NCBI GenBank assembly: GCA_018266685.1
Contig: JAFDZY010000306.1
Location: forward strand, 1-46,452
Direction: 5' to 3'
DNA: 46,452 nucleotides
DNA from: Bacteroidota bacterium
GTDB lineage: Bacteria > Bacteroidota > Bacteroidia > Flavobacteriales_F > PHOS-HE28
The position numbers and the translations under genes were made by a program. How positions within the stretch are numbered: the first letter of the stretch is position 1; each line of letters opens with the position of its first letter. Of the stretch, positions 7,669 to 16,925 are shown piece after piece. The notes below the pieces were generated by a model. It worked only from the letters and a program-made list of their open reading frames with translations. It made no database searches and was not told where the DNA came from.

Positions 7669-8032
7669 TCGCTTGTTGGTAGACACCAACATTGTGCTCT
7701 ACGCGCTGAAGGGCGACATGGCATTGGCCAAAATGATCGATGGCCAAGACCTGTACATCTCATTCATTACACGCATCGAGTTGTTGAGCTACCCGAAGAT
7801 CGATGCCCCAGCCATCGACCTGATCGAAAATTTCCTGGTGCAGGTTCCTGTGGTGGAAAGCAATCCGGTGATCAATGCGGATGCCATCCTGTTACGCCGT
7901 GCTACCGGCTTGGAGGTGCCCGATGCCATCATCGCGGCATCAGCGCGGTTCCTGGGGGTTAGGTTGATGACCGCAGACAAGGACTTCAAGCGGCTGGAGG
8001 ATGAATTGGACCTCCTCCTGTACTCGAGATAA
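7658..8032 (+). CDS. PIN-domain ribonuclease toxin (VapC-like)
   Basis: A 124-residue PIN-domain nuclease, the toxin of a type II pair, expected to cleave RNA (often tRNA) when free of its antitoxin. Conserved acidic residues are visible: the first Asp in LLVDTNIVLYAL, Glu in TRIELLSYP, Asp in EVPDAIIAASA, and Asp residues in LMTADKDFKRL, forming the metal-binding centre. A GTG at 7655 directly precedes the ATG at 7658; the ATG is taken as the start. The gene overlaps the antitoxin by 11 nt. The order and coupling are typical of VapBC loci. All catalytic residues are intact, so the toxin is probably functional. Confidence 0.9.
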   Translation: MAGSRLLVDTNIVLYALKGDMALAKMIDGQDLYISFITRIELLSYPKIDAPAIDLIENFLVQVPVVESNPVINADAILLRRATGLEVPDAIIAASARFLGVRLMTADKDFKRLEDELDLLLYSR

Positions 8033-8080
8033 CCAACGGAACTCCTGCAGTACTGCATACAATTGGCCTACCCGACCAAA

Positions 8081-8461
8081 ATGAACTCCCGTTACCTGAT
8101 GATCGCCAGTGCCGCCGTGCTTGCGGCTCTTGGGCTGCTGCTCTCCTTCGCGCCGGAAGAAACTTTGGCCTACTTGGGTCAACCTGCCACGGGCGCGGTT
8201 CCCGTGCTGCTGCAATTGGCCGGTGCGCTCTACCTCGGCTTTGCCGTAATGAACTGGACGGCCAAGGGCTCCGTGTTGGGCGGCATCTATGGAAGAGCCA
8301 TCGTGCTGGGGAATTTTCTTCATTTCACCATGGGGGCGTTGGCGCTCCTGAAGGCTGCCATCGATCCCGGCCTCGGAACGATCATCTGGGTGCTCACCGG
8401 CATCTATGCGGTATTCGCGTTGTTGTTCGGGCGCATGTTGTTCACGCATCCGGGGAAGTAG
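8081..8461 (+). CDS. Small four-helix membrane protein, unknown function
   Basis: A 126-residue hydrophobic protein starting MNSRYLMIASAAVLAALGLL. Four transmembrane helices are evident: about 5-25, 42-60, 72-90 and 100-118. A short polar loop (FAPEETLAYLGQPATG) follows the first helix. The size and arrangement resemble small DoxX-like or DUF4345-like membrane proteins, but I do not recognise a specific family. An upstream TTG in frame at 8063 is a less likely start. It follows the toxin gene by 48 nt and may be read from the same transcript. Confidence 0.65.
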   Translation: MNSRYLMIASAAVLAALGLLLSFAPEETLAYLGQPATGAVPVLLQLAGALYLGFAVMNWTAKGSVLGGIYGRAIVLGNFLHFTMGALALLKAAIDPGLGTIIWVLTGIYAVFALLFGRMLFTHPGK

Positions 8462-8499
8462 GATGCTGGGTTGCGCTCAGCCTACCTGAACGGATGTGT

Positions 8500-8507
8500 T
8501 ACCTTTG
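8500..8507 (+). promoter_or_regulatory. -7 element, leaderless configuration
   Basis: TACCTTTG is a perfect TAnnTTTG match ending 6 nt before the ATG at 8514. It also rules out the alternative upstream start of the same frame at 8496. Confidence 0.5.
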
Positions 8508-8513
8508 ATCAGC

Positions 8514-9044
8514 ATGCTCAAGCGTCTTACCATCCCGCTGTTGGTACTCATGGTCAGTGCTTCGGCCTTCGCCAGCGAACCGTGCAAGGAACAACCCTGC
8601 CCTGCGGATTCCGCTGCGGTGGTGGTGGCCATCCACACCATTGAACCCTGGATCGGCGATCAGATCAACACCTTGCATGCGGCCACCAACCCCGCAGAGG
8701 TACGCGAACTGGCCCAGGTATTGTCCTTGCGCACGGACAGCCTCGCCCGGCAATTCCGGGAAGTGTTCCCGGCCAATGATGACGACTGGTCGCTGTTCGG
8801 ACTCTATTCCGGCCTGGCAGCGGCCTACAGTACCTGCGCCCCCGCCTTGGCCGCCTCCTACAACGCGCTTGCGGCAAGCGCCTTATACAGCGGGTCAGAC
8901 CCCTACCGCCCAGCCATGTACCAAGCGCTTCAATCCATTTCCGACCGGGCGTGGTCGTTGGCCCAGGCCAAGAACCCACAGCGCGCGGCACGGCTGTTGG
9001 AAAAGCTCGACGCGGACCGCGTGGACCTGGTGATGGCGCTGTAG
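8514..9044 (+). CDS. Secreted protein of unknown function
   Basis: A 176-residue protein with a signal peptide (MLKRLTIPLLVLMVSASAFA, cleavage probably after AFA). The mature part begins with a short Cys-containing segment (EPCKEQPCPAD), possibly one disulfide. The rest is mostly amphipathic helix, with Ala-rich stretches around residues 105-125. A third Cys occurs in AAAYSTCAPALAAS. No enzymatic motif is recognisable. It should be periplasmic or exported. The downstream secreted gene starts 76 nt later and may share the transcript. Confidence 0.6.
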   Translation: MLKRLTIPLLVLMVSASAFASEPCKEQPCPADSAAVVVAIHTIEPWIGDQINTLHAATNPAEVRELAQVLSLRTDSLARQFREVFPANDDDWSLFGLYSGLAAAYSTCAPALAASYNALAASALYSGSDPYRPAMYQALQSISDRAWSLAQAKNPQRAARLLEKLDADRVDLVMAL

Positions 9045-9120
9045 TTCCCTTTCTGAACATAGTCTTTCCAAGGTCCGAGTTTTTACCTACCCGCCCGCAT
9101 CCTTCATTCCTATTCGCGCC

Positions 9121-11604
9121 ATGCGTTCAGCTCTCCTCGCGCTCCTTTTCCAGCTCGGAGCAGCGACCCACGCCCAATACGAATCGCCCGCCGATCCCGG
9201 TACTCTGCCCCGGTGGATGCAAGAAGTGGCGTTCAGTGCCAAGCCCGTGCGCTACACGTTGCCGAAGCGCGAGCCGTTGCACACCAACGCCTTCACCGGC
9301 ACCTGGAGCGTGCAGAAGCAGGGTAGCCGCCGCTTCGACTTCTGGAGCGACAAACATCGGGTGGTGATCCAGGACATTGACCAGCAAGGCAAGCAGCGGC
9401 GCATGTACTTCATCGACCTGGCCGCCAACATCCGCATGGAAGCCGCCACCGACAACGGCCGCACGCACTTCATGGTGGAAGACCTGCACATGCCGAACGT
9501 GGGCTACTTCCGCACGATCTGGAGCGATTCCGTGCGGGCCACAGGGCGTGCGGCGAACCTCCTTGGCGCGCGCTGCGAAGAGTTCCTCGGTACCGATGGC
9601 AACAAGGACACCACCTACTACTGGCGCACCGATCAGCACCCCAAGCTCTTCGCCGATATGCAGGTGTGGGCGCCGTGGCTGTGCCGCGAAGGCGAACTGG
9701 AATTCCTCACCGCCTTGTGCTCGCGAACCGTCGGCCCCAGCATGCGCGCGGCATGGACCAAGCGCAGGTACAGCACGGGCGCTGGAAGCATCGACATGGT
9801 GGCGATCACGCCCGGTGCAGCGCCCATGCCCACCATCGATGGCGCGCTCGGCGTAGTGATGGAGCAGCGCTTCCTCTGGAACAACAACAGCGGTATCGGC
9901 AAGCTGCCCGCGTGGATGCGCGCCTATGTGAGCGACCTGAAGCCGGATTCCCTTCCTGCGGTCTACACCCCGGAACCGGTGAAACGCGACATCCCCGACA
10001 ACCAATTCATCGGCACGCTTACGGCGGAAACGCCTTCCATGGTGATCGGTCTGCCCGACAAGAAGACCGGTCGCGATACCACGCACCGCTTAGCCAAGTA
10101 CACTTATTGGGCCGATGCCCGCCGCGCCGTGCTGATCATGGATGATCCCGACGATGAAGGCTACCTCTTCTACGCCGTGGACCTCGATGCCGACGTGGTG
10201 ATGGCCACGCACAAGGAGATGAGCGGGCACGTGATACCGAAACTGTACATCAGCACGCTGCAGAACGTAGGCTTGAAGGAGTTCGGCGACGGGCTGGACG
10301 TGCCCATGACGGCCACCGAACACACCCGCAAGATGCTGGGCCGCACCTGCACCTTGTACACCACGAACGAACGTTTCCTCAGCCACTTCTGGATCCCGGA
10401 GAAGAAGGTGCTGAACCCGGTGTTCGACATGCGCCACTGGATGGTGCAGCGCATGGGCCAAAAGATGAAAGACATCCTGTTCTTCGGCGTGGCGGATAAA
10501 CCGATGCCCATGGCCGTGATGGGCACGCACCTCACTACCTACAAGCAAGGGAAAGCCAAGCCGCCATTGGCCGACCTGCGCTACTACCGGGTGCGGGATG
10601 AGCGCTTGGAGGAACGGCGCAGCACGGCGGTGGAAGCCATACCGGATGTACGGATCCGTGACGTGCGCGATGTGGAGATGCCCAGCATGGAAGTGGACCC
10701 CGACCAGCGCGGCACGGACAGGGTACCCGACAGGGAAATACCGTTGGAGTCGAGGGACATGTCCCGCATGGTGGAAGCCTCACCGGACGGGGGGATGCTG
10801 ATGCCCGCCCACGAACCCAAGCCCATGATGATCGACGTGGACCCGGAAGCCGTGGGTATTCCGCCGCCGCCCACGCCGCAGGCATGGCCCATGCAGGTAG
10901 GCCATACCGGCAGAGAACCCACCGCAGGTACAGGCACTGGGCAACCTCTCGAAGTGGCCCTCTCGCCGTACTTGGAAGAAACGATGGCCCTGCGAACCAA
11001 CCGTTTCATCGGCTCTGCGGTGCTGGATTACACGAAAACGAATGCCAGCGGCCGAACGGAGCAATGGCAAGTGCACTACGCCAGCGACAGCACGCGCATC
11101 CTTGTACTTGGCATAAGCAAAACCAAAGACTTCAATACCTACGACCGAGCTTATCTGATCGATCGCCAGACGGGCAGCGAACAGTGGTTCAAGTTGAAGG
11201 CTGACAGCACCGTCACCACTCAGGATGCCACCATCCTGGATCGCCATTATCGCTTCTCCTATGCCCCGGCCCACCCGGACTCCGTGATCAGCAACACGCG
11301 CAAGCTCCTGGGCCGCACTTGCGAAAAACGCCTGTATGAAATCCCCTCCACGCGCCGCATCAGCTGGGTGGACCCCAGCCTACCATCGCTCTTCCAGGAT
11401 GTGCTCGGTGCCCGCAAGAAATGGAGCAGCATAGAGATCCTGCTCCTCGGCAACATGATCACAAGCACCACGTCCGGCATGCCCATGGAAGTGGACTACA
11501 CCTACCACGGCGGCGACCACGTGGTGATGAAGGTGATCGCCATCAACTCCGGCCCGGTGGATCCGGAGGTGTTCGGGGTTAGGAAGGAGAGTTGGACGAG
11601 ATAA
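9121..11604 (+). CDS. Secreted protein with three DUF4412-like modules
   Basis: An 827-residue protein with a signal peptide (MRSALLALLFQLGAATHAQ). Three related modules each open with a motif of the form N-x-F-(T/I)-G followed by beta-strands: NAFTGTWSVQ (about residue 57), NQFIGTLTAE (about 296) and NRFIGSAVLD (about 627). Each is followed by a strand ending YFIDLAAN, FYAVDLDAD or AYLIDRQTG, and later by a Cys in an L(L/I)G(A/R)xCxxx segment, e.g. MLGRTCTLY and LLGRTCEKRLYE. A disordered linker rich in Met, Pro, Asp and Arg (about 505-600) separates modules two and three. The pattern resembles DUF4412 proteins of Bacteroidota, whose function is unknown. The next gene encodes a one-module relative. 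No T9SS tail is visible, so it is probably periplasmic or outer-membrane associated. Confidence 0.7.
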   Translation: MRSALLALLFQLGAATHAQYESPADPGTLPRWMQEVAFSAKPVRYTLPKREPLHTNAFTGTWSVQKQGSRRFDFWSDKHRVVIQDIDQQGKQRRMYFIDLAANIRMEAATDNGRTHFMVEDLHMPNVGYFRTIWSDSVRATGRAANLLGARCEEFLGTDGNKDTTYYWRTDQHPKLFADMQVWAPWLCREGELEFLTALCSRTVGPSMRAAWTKRRYSTGAGSIDMVAITPGAAPMPTIDGALGVVMEQRFLWNNNSGIGKLPAWMRAYVSDLKPDSLPAVYTPEPVKRDIPDNQFIGTLTAETPSMVIGLPDKKTGRDTTHRLAKYTYWADARRAVLIMDDPDDEGYLFYAVDLDADVVMATHKEMSGHVIPKLYISTLQNVGLKEFGDGLDVPMTATEHTRKMLGRTCTLYTTNERFLSHFWIPEKKVLNPVFDMRHWMVQRMGQKMKDILFFGVADKPMPMAVMGTHLTTYKQGKAKPPLADLRYYRVRDERLEERRSTAVEAIPDVRIRDVRDVEMPSMEVDPDQRGTDRVPDREIPLESRDMSRMVEASPDGGMLMPAHEPKPMMIDVDPEAVGIPPPPTPQAWPMQVGHTGREPTAGTGTGQPLEVALSPYLEETMALRTNRFIGSAVLDYTKTNASGRTEQWQVHYASDSTRILVLGISKTKDFNTYDRAYLIDRQTGSEQWFKLKADSTVTTQDATILDRHYRFSYAPAHPDSVISNTRKLLGRTCEKRLYEIPSTRRISWVDPSLPSLFQDVLGARKKWSSIEILLLGNMITSTTSGMPMEVDYTYHGGDHVVMKVIAINSGPVDPEVFGVRKESWTR

Positions 11605-11681
11605 ATGCCTTGCGCATTCAGGATTTCAACAAATCGGCACAAAGCACCTTAATTTGGCCGGGCAGAAAAACACCCTTCTCC

Positions 11682-12482
11682 ATGCGCCTCCTATTGCCAT
11701 TCGCCACCGCACTCCTGTGCATGCCTGTCCAAGCACAGAATGACGCCCACCAACACCAACCTGAGAACAACATTGACCACCTATCAACCAGCGGCAACGT
11801 GGGGCAGGTGAAAGTGGAGGACGACAACGACCCGTTCAAGCCGAATGCGTTCACAGGCAGCTTCCGCATGGAGTTGCACCGCTATGCGAATGCTGTGGAA
11901 GATGCCGATGGGCCGATGAACATGCACTATTGGAGCAGCCCGGACATGACCTTGATGCAAATGGCAGCCCCCAGTGCCAAAGGCAGCCCGCAAACGGACA
12001 TGAAAATCCTCACCGACCTCAAGGGCAAGTGGACCTACTTCCTGATGACGGACCCTAGGGGCAACAAGACGGCCATGAAGAGCCGCAAGCAGAAGGTGAT
12101 CATTGGTGAAGACAAGGCCGATGACCTCCACGATTTCAAAGTGACCAACGAAACCAAGATGATCGACGGCCACAAGTGCACCAAGGTGGTAGGCACCACG
12201 GAAGATGGCACGTGGACCGGCTGGGTGGCCAAGGACATTGCAGTACCATTCAGCGACCTGGCGAACAGCATGAGCCGCAGCGCCATGCAGCGTGGCAGGC
12301 AGAACTGGGAAGGGCTTTCGGGCTTCCCGTTGGAATTTGAAACTGCGGACAAGGACGGAAAAATGACCATGCAAGCCTTTGTAAAGGACCTGCAGGTGGG
12401 CAATGTGGACCCGTCCGTTTTCTCCATCACGGATTACAAGGTGATGGAAGTTCCTGGCATCCAACGCCAGGAGAAGCAGTAG
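11682..12482 (+). CDS. Secreted DUF4412-like protein, single module
   Basis: A 266-residue protein starting at a signal peptide (MRLLLPFATALLCMPVQAQ); the frame extends back to 11592 but would overlap the previous gene. After a His-rich stretch (DAHQHQPENNIDH) comes the module motif NAFTGSFRMELHRY. Strands follow, with KWTYFLMTDPRGNKTAMKSRK, then KMIDGHKCTKVVGTTEDGTWTGWVAKDI, and FPLEFETADKDG near the C-terminus. This layout fits DUF4412. The Cys in GHKCTKV matches the Cys found in each module of the preceding three-module protein, so the pair probably arose by duplication. Function is unknown. It is likely periplasmic. Confidence 0.72.
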   Translation: MRLLLPFATALLCMPVQAQNDAHQHQPENNIDHLSTSGNVGQVKVEDDNDPFKPNAFTGSFRMELHRYANAVEDADGPMNMHYWSSPDMTLMQMAAPSAKGSPQTDMKILTDLKGKWTYFLMTDPRGNKTAMKSRKQKVIIGEDKADDLHDFKVTNETKMIDGHKCTKVVGTTEDGTWTGWVAKDIAVPFSDLANSMSRSAMQRGRQNWEGLSGFPLEFETADKDGKMTMQAFVKDLQVGNVDPSVFSITDYKVMEVPGIQRQEKQ

Positions 12483-12527
12483 TCTTCGGGTAATTGGTGG
12501 CCCTGTTCGCGTGAAGCGCGGAAACGC

Positions 12528-12535
12528 GACCTTTG
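12528..12535 (+). promoter_or_regulatory. -7-like element for J-domain/KTSC gene
   Basis: GACCTTTG lies 54 nt upstream of the start at 12590. The same octamer occurs upstream of the cupin, ettA and GlcD-like genes. Confidence 0.35.
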
Positions 12536-12589
12536 CGCGCCTTTTCGGGATGGGAGGAAACCTTTCCGGGGGCGGAAGCACACCTTGCC

Positions 12590-13033
12590 ATGAAGAAGAT
12601 CAACGACAGCCGCAAACTCCTGGGGGCCACTGCCGCCACCAGCTTGAAGGACCTCAACACCCTGTACAAGGGCCTGATGAAAAGCCATCACCCGGACCGC
12701 TTCCCCAATGACGAACAAAAGCGGAACGAAGCAGAGGAGTTCAGCAAGCACCTGATCGATGCGTACAAATTCCTGGAGAGCATCCATCCGGAGACGCACG
12801 CAAAAGACAGCGAGGCATTTGAGCGCACGGTGGCCAGCAACATCTCCAACTGGCATTACAAATCACTGACCCTGCACATCACTTTCGGTGATGGAAGCAA
12901 CTATGAGTTCTACGGCGTGCCCCAGAAAGTGTACAACAAGTTCGTGGGCACGGACGGGAACACACGCTTCGCCCGGCGGCACATTTTTGAAGCGCACACC
13001 TTCCGCAAGGCAGGCGGACCCACGGCATTGTAA
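12590..13033 (+). CDS. J-domain / KTSC-domain fusion protein
   Basis: A 147-residue cytoplasmic protein from the ATG at 12590 (MKKINDSRKLLGATAATSL). The first ~75 residues form a DnaJ-like J domain: a first helix, then LYKGLMKSHHPDRFPND with the HPD motif needed to stimulate Hsp70 ATPase, then a helix ending LIDAYKFLESI. The C-terminal ~65 residues (WHYKSLTLHITFGDGSNYEFYGVPQKVYNKFVGTDG...) match the KTSC domain, a small fold seen in lysyl-tRNA synthetases and stand-alone proteins whose role may be nucleic-acid binding. The combination suggests a DnaK co-chaperone targeted by KTSC, but the partner is unknown. It has its own -7-like element. Confidence 0.8.
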   Translation: MKKINDSRKLLGATAATSLKDLNTLYKGLMKSHHPDRFPNDEQKRNEAEEFSKHLIDAYKFLESIHPETHAKDSEAFERTVASNISNWHYKSLTLHITFGDGSNYEFYGVPQKVYNKFVGTDGNTRFARRHIFEAHTFRKAGGPTAL

Positions 13034-13191
13034 AAATACCAGTTTCGACGTGCGGTCACTTTGGTGTGTTCCTGCCGTTCCTTCCCGTCCGTGATATATT
13101 CATCCTCAATTGGAAAGGCAGGCAACTGAACAGCCGCCTGTTCCGTCAAGCCTGTACTATCTTGACCCGAACTATTTCGACTCTCCCAACC

Positions 13192-16100
13192 ATGAAGCAT
13201 CACTATCAGGGTCTGGCCTCGGTCGGCATTGGCCTGTTGATGTCCGTGTTGTCAACGACACCCGTTCACGCCCAGCAATTCAGCATTTCGGCTGGCTCGG
13301 TGACCAGTTGCAGCGGTGTGATCGAAGACACCGGCGGCCCAACGGGTACCTACGGCAACAACGAAAACTTTACATTGACCATCTGCCCGGACGTGCCCGG
13401 GGATGCGATTTCGCTGACCTGGGTTGTATTCGACCTTAGCCAGCAGCTGCCCAACCCGTTGGACCGCATGCGCATTTGGGACGGCAACAGCACTGCAGCC
13501 CCGTACCTGGGGGAATACACAGGCACGCAATTGGCCGGCCTGGTCAGTTCTGCCACCATCTATAACACCAGTGGTTGCCTCACTTTGCAGTTCACCTCCA
13601 ACGGTGGCGGCGTAGGCAACTTCGCCGCAGGCATCACGTGTTACACACCCTGCGAACGGCCCACCGCCGTAGCCACCATGTCCGACCCCGGCAATCCGGC
13701 ACTGGTGTGCGTAGGTGAGCCGATCACGTTTGACGGGACCGCCTCCTACCCGGCCGCCGGTTTCAACATCGTGGACTACAACTGGATCTTCGACGACGGG
13801 GATACGGTGAATTCGCCCACCGCCGTGCACAGCTTCAGCGTCCCCGGGGAATACATGGTGCAACTGAACCTGGTGGATGACAACGGCTGTGTGAACTCGA
13901 ACGTTGTGGACCTGCAAGTGTTGGTGAGCACGACACCTTCATTCGCCGGCACCATGGAAAACCTGGAAACCTGCCTGGGGGCCACGGTAAACCTTACTGC
14001 CGTGGCGAACCCGGTAACATGGACCGGTATTCCGGAAGCCAACTTCGGAAGCGGGGTTTACCTTCCCGATGACTTGGGGATCCCATTTACCAGCGATCTG
14101 GTGTTCACCCAATTTGATCCCGGCCAAGTGGTGAACACCACCGATGATATCCTTTCCATCTGTGCCAACATGGAACACAGCTTTATGGGCGACCTGGTGA
14201 TCCAGGTATCCTGCCCCAATGGGCAAACCATGATCATGCACCAGCAAGGCGGGGGCGGCACCTATATAGGCGGCGCTAATGACAATGATGGCACCAACCC
14301 CACCCCTGGCACGTGCTGGCAATATTGCTGGAGCCCCACGGCCACGCTGGGGACTTGGGAAAGCTGCGCCAGCTTCGGAAGTACACCGAATGTGATGATG
14401 GGGGGCACTCCACCAAGCAATGCGCTTATCCCCGGTACCTACTCCTCTGTCCAACCCTTCACCAATTTGATCGGCTGTCCCCTGAATGGCACTTGGACCT
14501 TTACGGTTACTGACCTTTGGGGGGCCGACAATGGCTTCCTGTGTGATTGGTCGTTGAACTTTGACCCAAACATCATTCCCGATGCCACCCAGTTCACGCC
14601 GAATCTTGGCAGTACTATCGACTCCATGAGCTGGAGCGGCCCGAACTTGGTCATCGACCCAACGAATCCGTTGATCGCCCAGGCGATGCCAAGCGCCGCC
14701 GGCACATTCAACTACACGTTCACAGTAACTGACAACTTCGGTTGCAGCTATGACACCACGCTCACCGTTACCGTGGCCCCGCAAATGGTGGTGGACGCTG
14801 GCGCAGACATAACACTATGCAATGATTCCGTGCCCATGGCAGGCGCGATCACGGCAAACGGACCGCCAAGCACCTGCACTTGGAGTGTTATGTTGATGGA
14901 TTCCTGGGGCGATGGGTGGAACGGCAACGGTTCCATTACGGTAACAGTTGACGGCACCAGCACCAATTACACCAACATCAGTGGCGGCGGAACACAGCAG
15001 ACTTACAACATCACCGTCACCAATGGCTCCACTGTCACCATTTCGTACAACACAGGGTCCTTTGACTATGAAAATTCATTCACCTTGTACAATGACCAGG
15101 GTGGCGTGGTTTACGCCTCACCCACCGGTCCCACCGCAGGGGTGAGTTGGACCGGCATTGCCAATTGCGGAGGCGGGCCGCAAGTGTCCTTCAGTTGGGC
15201 ACCAACTTCAGGGCTTGCAGATTCAACTGACGCTGAAAGCATGGTATGGGTAACCACGCCCACTTGGTACTATTTGTCGGCTTATCCCTCGGGCCATCCT
15301 GAATGCGCGGTGACAGATAGTGTGCTGGTCTCTCCGCCTGCACTATTGGATGCCGGCGAGAGTGATACGGCCGTTGTTTGCGAATCTTCCCCCGCCTTCC
15401 TCATGACCGATTCTTTAGGTGGCACACCCGACCTCGGCGGCGTTTGGACATCGGCAGGCGGCACGGAGCCCGGTACATTTACCCCATTGGGCCATGCACC
15501 CGGCATCTACCCGTTCACATACACTGTAACAGGCCCCACGGGTTGCACGCGCAGCGCGCAGCTTGACGTGGTGCTGATCTCGGACACCAACGCCATTTGC
15601 TGCGGTGTTCCGGACGCGGGGCCGGCCAACTACTCGTGCAACCTCTCCATTGATCTGCATGCCACTCCGGGCAACACCGGCGTAGGGGAATGGAGCGGCC
15701 CGCCGGGTGCCGTGTTCGTGGACAACCAAAGCCCGAACACCACGGTGACCATGCCTGTGGGAAGCGGTGGTTCCCATTGGTTCTATTGGCGGGAAAACGA
15801 CGGCGTATACTGCAACACGGTGGACAGCGTGCTAATGACCTTTACGGATGCCATCAACATCAGCTTCACTTCCTCGGATGCCGTGTGTTTCGGATACTGC
15901 GACGGTACGGCGCAAGCAGCGGTGACCGGGGGGAATGTTGCAACCGGCTTCAGCTATGCCTGGAGCGGGGGCACGGCCGGTGCCACTCCGGACAGCGTTG
16001 GCGGCCTCTGTGCAGGCCCGTACACGTTAACAGTTACAGACGACAACGGCTGCACCGCCACGGACAGTTTGACCATTGCTGAACCGGTGCTACTGGAAAT

Positions 16101-16857
16101 TGATTCCACCTCCATGGTGCCGGTAACATGCTCCGGTGATTGTGACGGGCAAATTGCGATCCACGACCCGGAAGCCGTGGAGTGGAGCTTTGATGGTGGA
16201 ACCACATGGGTGGATTCCACCGTGAAGACCGAAGCATGCGAGGGCCTGTACCATGTGCGCATCCATAATGCAGCGGGATGCTTGGGCGTGGGTTCACTTA
16301 TGGTAACCGGGCCTCCTCCTGTTGTTGCCGAGTTTACCTGGGCACCAATACCGGCCAACGTGGACAACCCGACCATCTACTTCCACAATACCAGCACCGG
16401 GGCGGAGCGGTATTTCTGGAACATCGACAGCACGGCATACAGCATCAGCACCGACACCGTGTATGTGTTCTCCGACAGGGAGCCCGGAGTGTACACCGTG
16501 TGCCTGACTGCATTCAACTACAACAATTGCATAGACACCGTTTGCCACGATGTCACCATCGATGACGTGCTGGAACCATACGTACCCAATGCATTCACAC
16601 CCAACGGGGACGGGCACAACGACGTATTCTTGATGAGTACCAACATCCGCGTGATCACGGACTTCGAGATGTTGATCTATGACCGCTGGGGCGAACTCAT
16701 TTTCCGCACTAAAGATCCCTACCAGCCTTGGTTGGGAAGCCGTGACAACAGCGGTTCTGTCCTGCCCACAGGCGTATATGCATACAGGATCCGTTATGAG
16801 ATCGCCCGGACCCAGACCAAGCGTGAACTGATGGGACACGTAACCCTGCTGAAATAA
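13192..16857 (+). CDS. Large multidomain T9SS-secreted surface protein
   Basis: A 1221-residue protein from the ATG at 13192, which gives a signal peptide ending PVHAQ. Domains in order: a CUB-like domain (about 25-150, with paired Cys), a PKD domain (about 155-245, WIFDDGDTVNSPTAVHSF), a P-domain like those of proprotein convertases (about 290-460, CANMEHSFMGDLVIQVSCPNG), further beta-sandwich segments, an SprB-type repeat (about 885-965, FSYAWSGGTAGATPDSVGGL) and a weaker second one, another PKD-like domain (about 1045-1125), and a C-terminal CHU_C / T9SS type B sorting domain (YVPNAFTPNGDGHNDVF, YDRWGELIF, PTGVYAYRIRYE). It should be exported and anchored or released at the cell surface, probably for adhesion, gliding or extracellular matrix. 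No protease catalytic domain is seen despite the P-domain. Confidence 0.9.
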   Translation: MKHHYQGLASVGIGLLMSVLSTTPVHAQQFSISAGSVTSCSGVIEDTGGPTGTYGNNENFTLTICPDVPGDAISLTWVVFDLSQQLPNPLDRMRIWDGNSTAAPYLGEYTGTQLAGLVSSATIYNTSGCLTLQFTSNGGGVGNFAAGITCYTPCERPTAVATMSDPGNPALVCVGEPITFDGTASYPAAGFNIVDYNWIFDDGDTVNSPTAVHSFSVPGEYMVQLNLVDDNGCVNSNVVDLQVLVSTTPSFAGTMENLETCLGATVNLTAVANPVTWTGIPEANFGSGVYLPDDLGIPFTSDLVFTQFDPGQVVNTTDDILSICANMEHSFMGDLVIQVSCPNGQTMIMHQQGGGGTYIGGANDNDGTNPTPGTCWQYCWSPTATLGTWESCASFGSTPNVMMGGTPPSNALIPGTYSSVQPFTNLIGCPLNGTWTFTVTDLWGADNGFLCDWSLNFDPNIIPDATQFTPNLGSTIDSMSWSGPNLVIDPTNPLIAQAMPSAAGTFNYTFTVTDNFGCSYDTTLTVTVAPQMVVDAGADITLCNDSVPMAGAITANGPPSTCTWSVMLMDSWGDGWNGNGSITVTVDGTSTNYTNISGGGTQQTYNITVTNGSTVTISYNTGSFDYENSFTLYNDQGGVVYASPTGPTAGVSWTGIANCGGGPQVSFSWAPTSGLADSTDAESMVWVTTPTWYYLSAYPSGHPECAVTDSVLVSPPALLDAGESDTAVVCESSPAFLMTDSLGGTPDLGGVWTSAGGTEPGTFTPLGHAPGIYPFTYTVTGPTGCTRSAQLDVVLISDTNAICCGVPDAGPANYSCNLSIDLHATPGNTGVGEWSGPPGAVFVDNQSPNTTVTMPVGSGGSHWFYWRENDGVYCNTVDSVLMTFTDAINISFTSSDAVCFGYCDGTAQAAVTGGNVATGFSYAWSGGTAGATPDSVGGLCAGPYTLTVTDDNGCTATDSLTIAEPVLLEIDSTSMVPVTCSGDCDGQIAIHDPEAVEWSFDGGTTWVDSTVKTEACEGLYHVRIHNAAGCLGVGSLMVTGPPPVVAEFTWAPIPANVDNPTIYFHNTSTGAERYFWNIDSTAYSISTDTVYVFSDREPGVYTVCLTAFNYNNCIDTVCHDVTIDDVLEPYVPNAFTPNGDGHNDVFLMSTNIRVITDFEMLIYDRWGELIFRTKDPYQPWLGSRDNSGSVLPTGVYAYRIRYEIARTQTKRELMGHVTLLK

Positions 16858-16879
16858 ACCACCCATCGCCAAAAAACGG

Positions 16880-16903
16880 GACGGCCGCCCAAGGGCGGCC
16901 GTC
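16880..16903 (-). terminator. Strong intrinsic terminator, minus strand
   Basis: GACGGCCGCCC (16880-16890) pairs with GGGCGGCCGTC (16893-16903), an 11-bp GC-rich stem. On the minus strand the stem is followed, after CCC, by G and a run of six T (A-run at 16871-16876 on the plus strand). It therefore terminates the small minus-strand gene that ends at 16926, and may also slow plus-strand transcription from the giant gene ending at 16857. Confidence 0.8.
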
Positions 16904-16925
16904 GTGTTTCTCCCGGATGGGGGGA

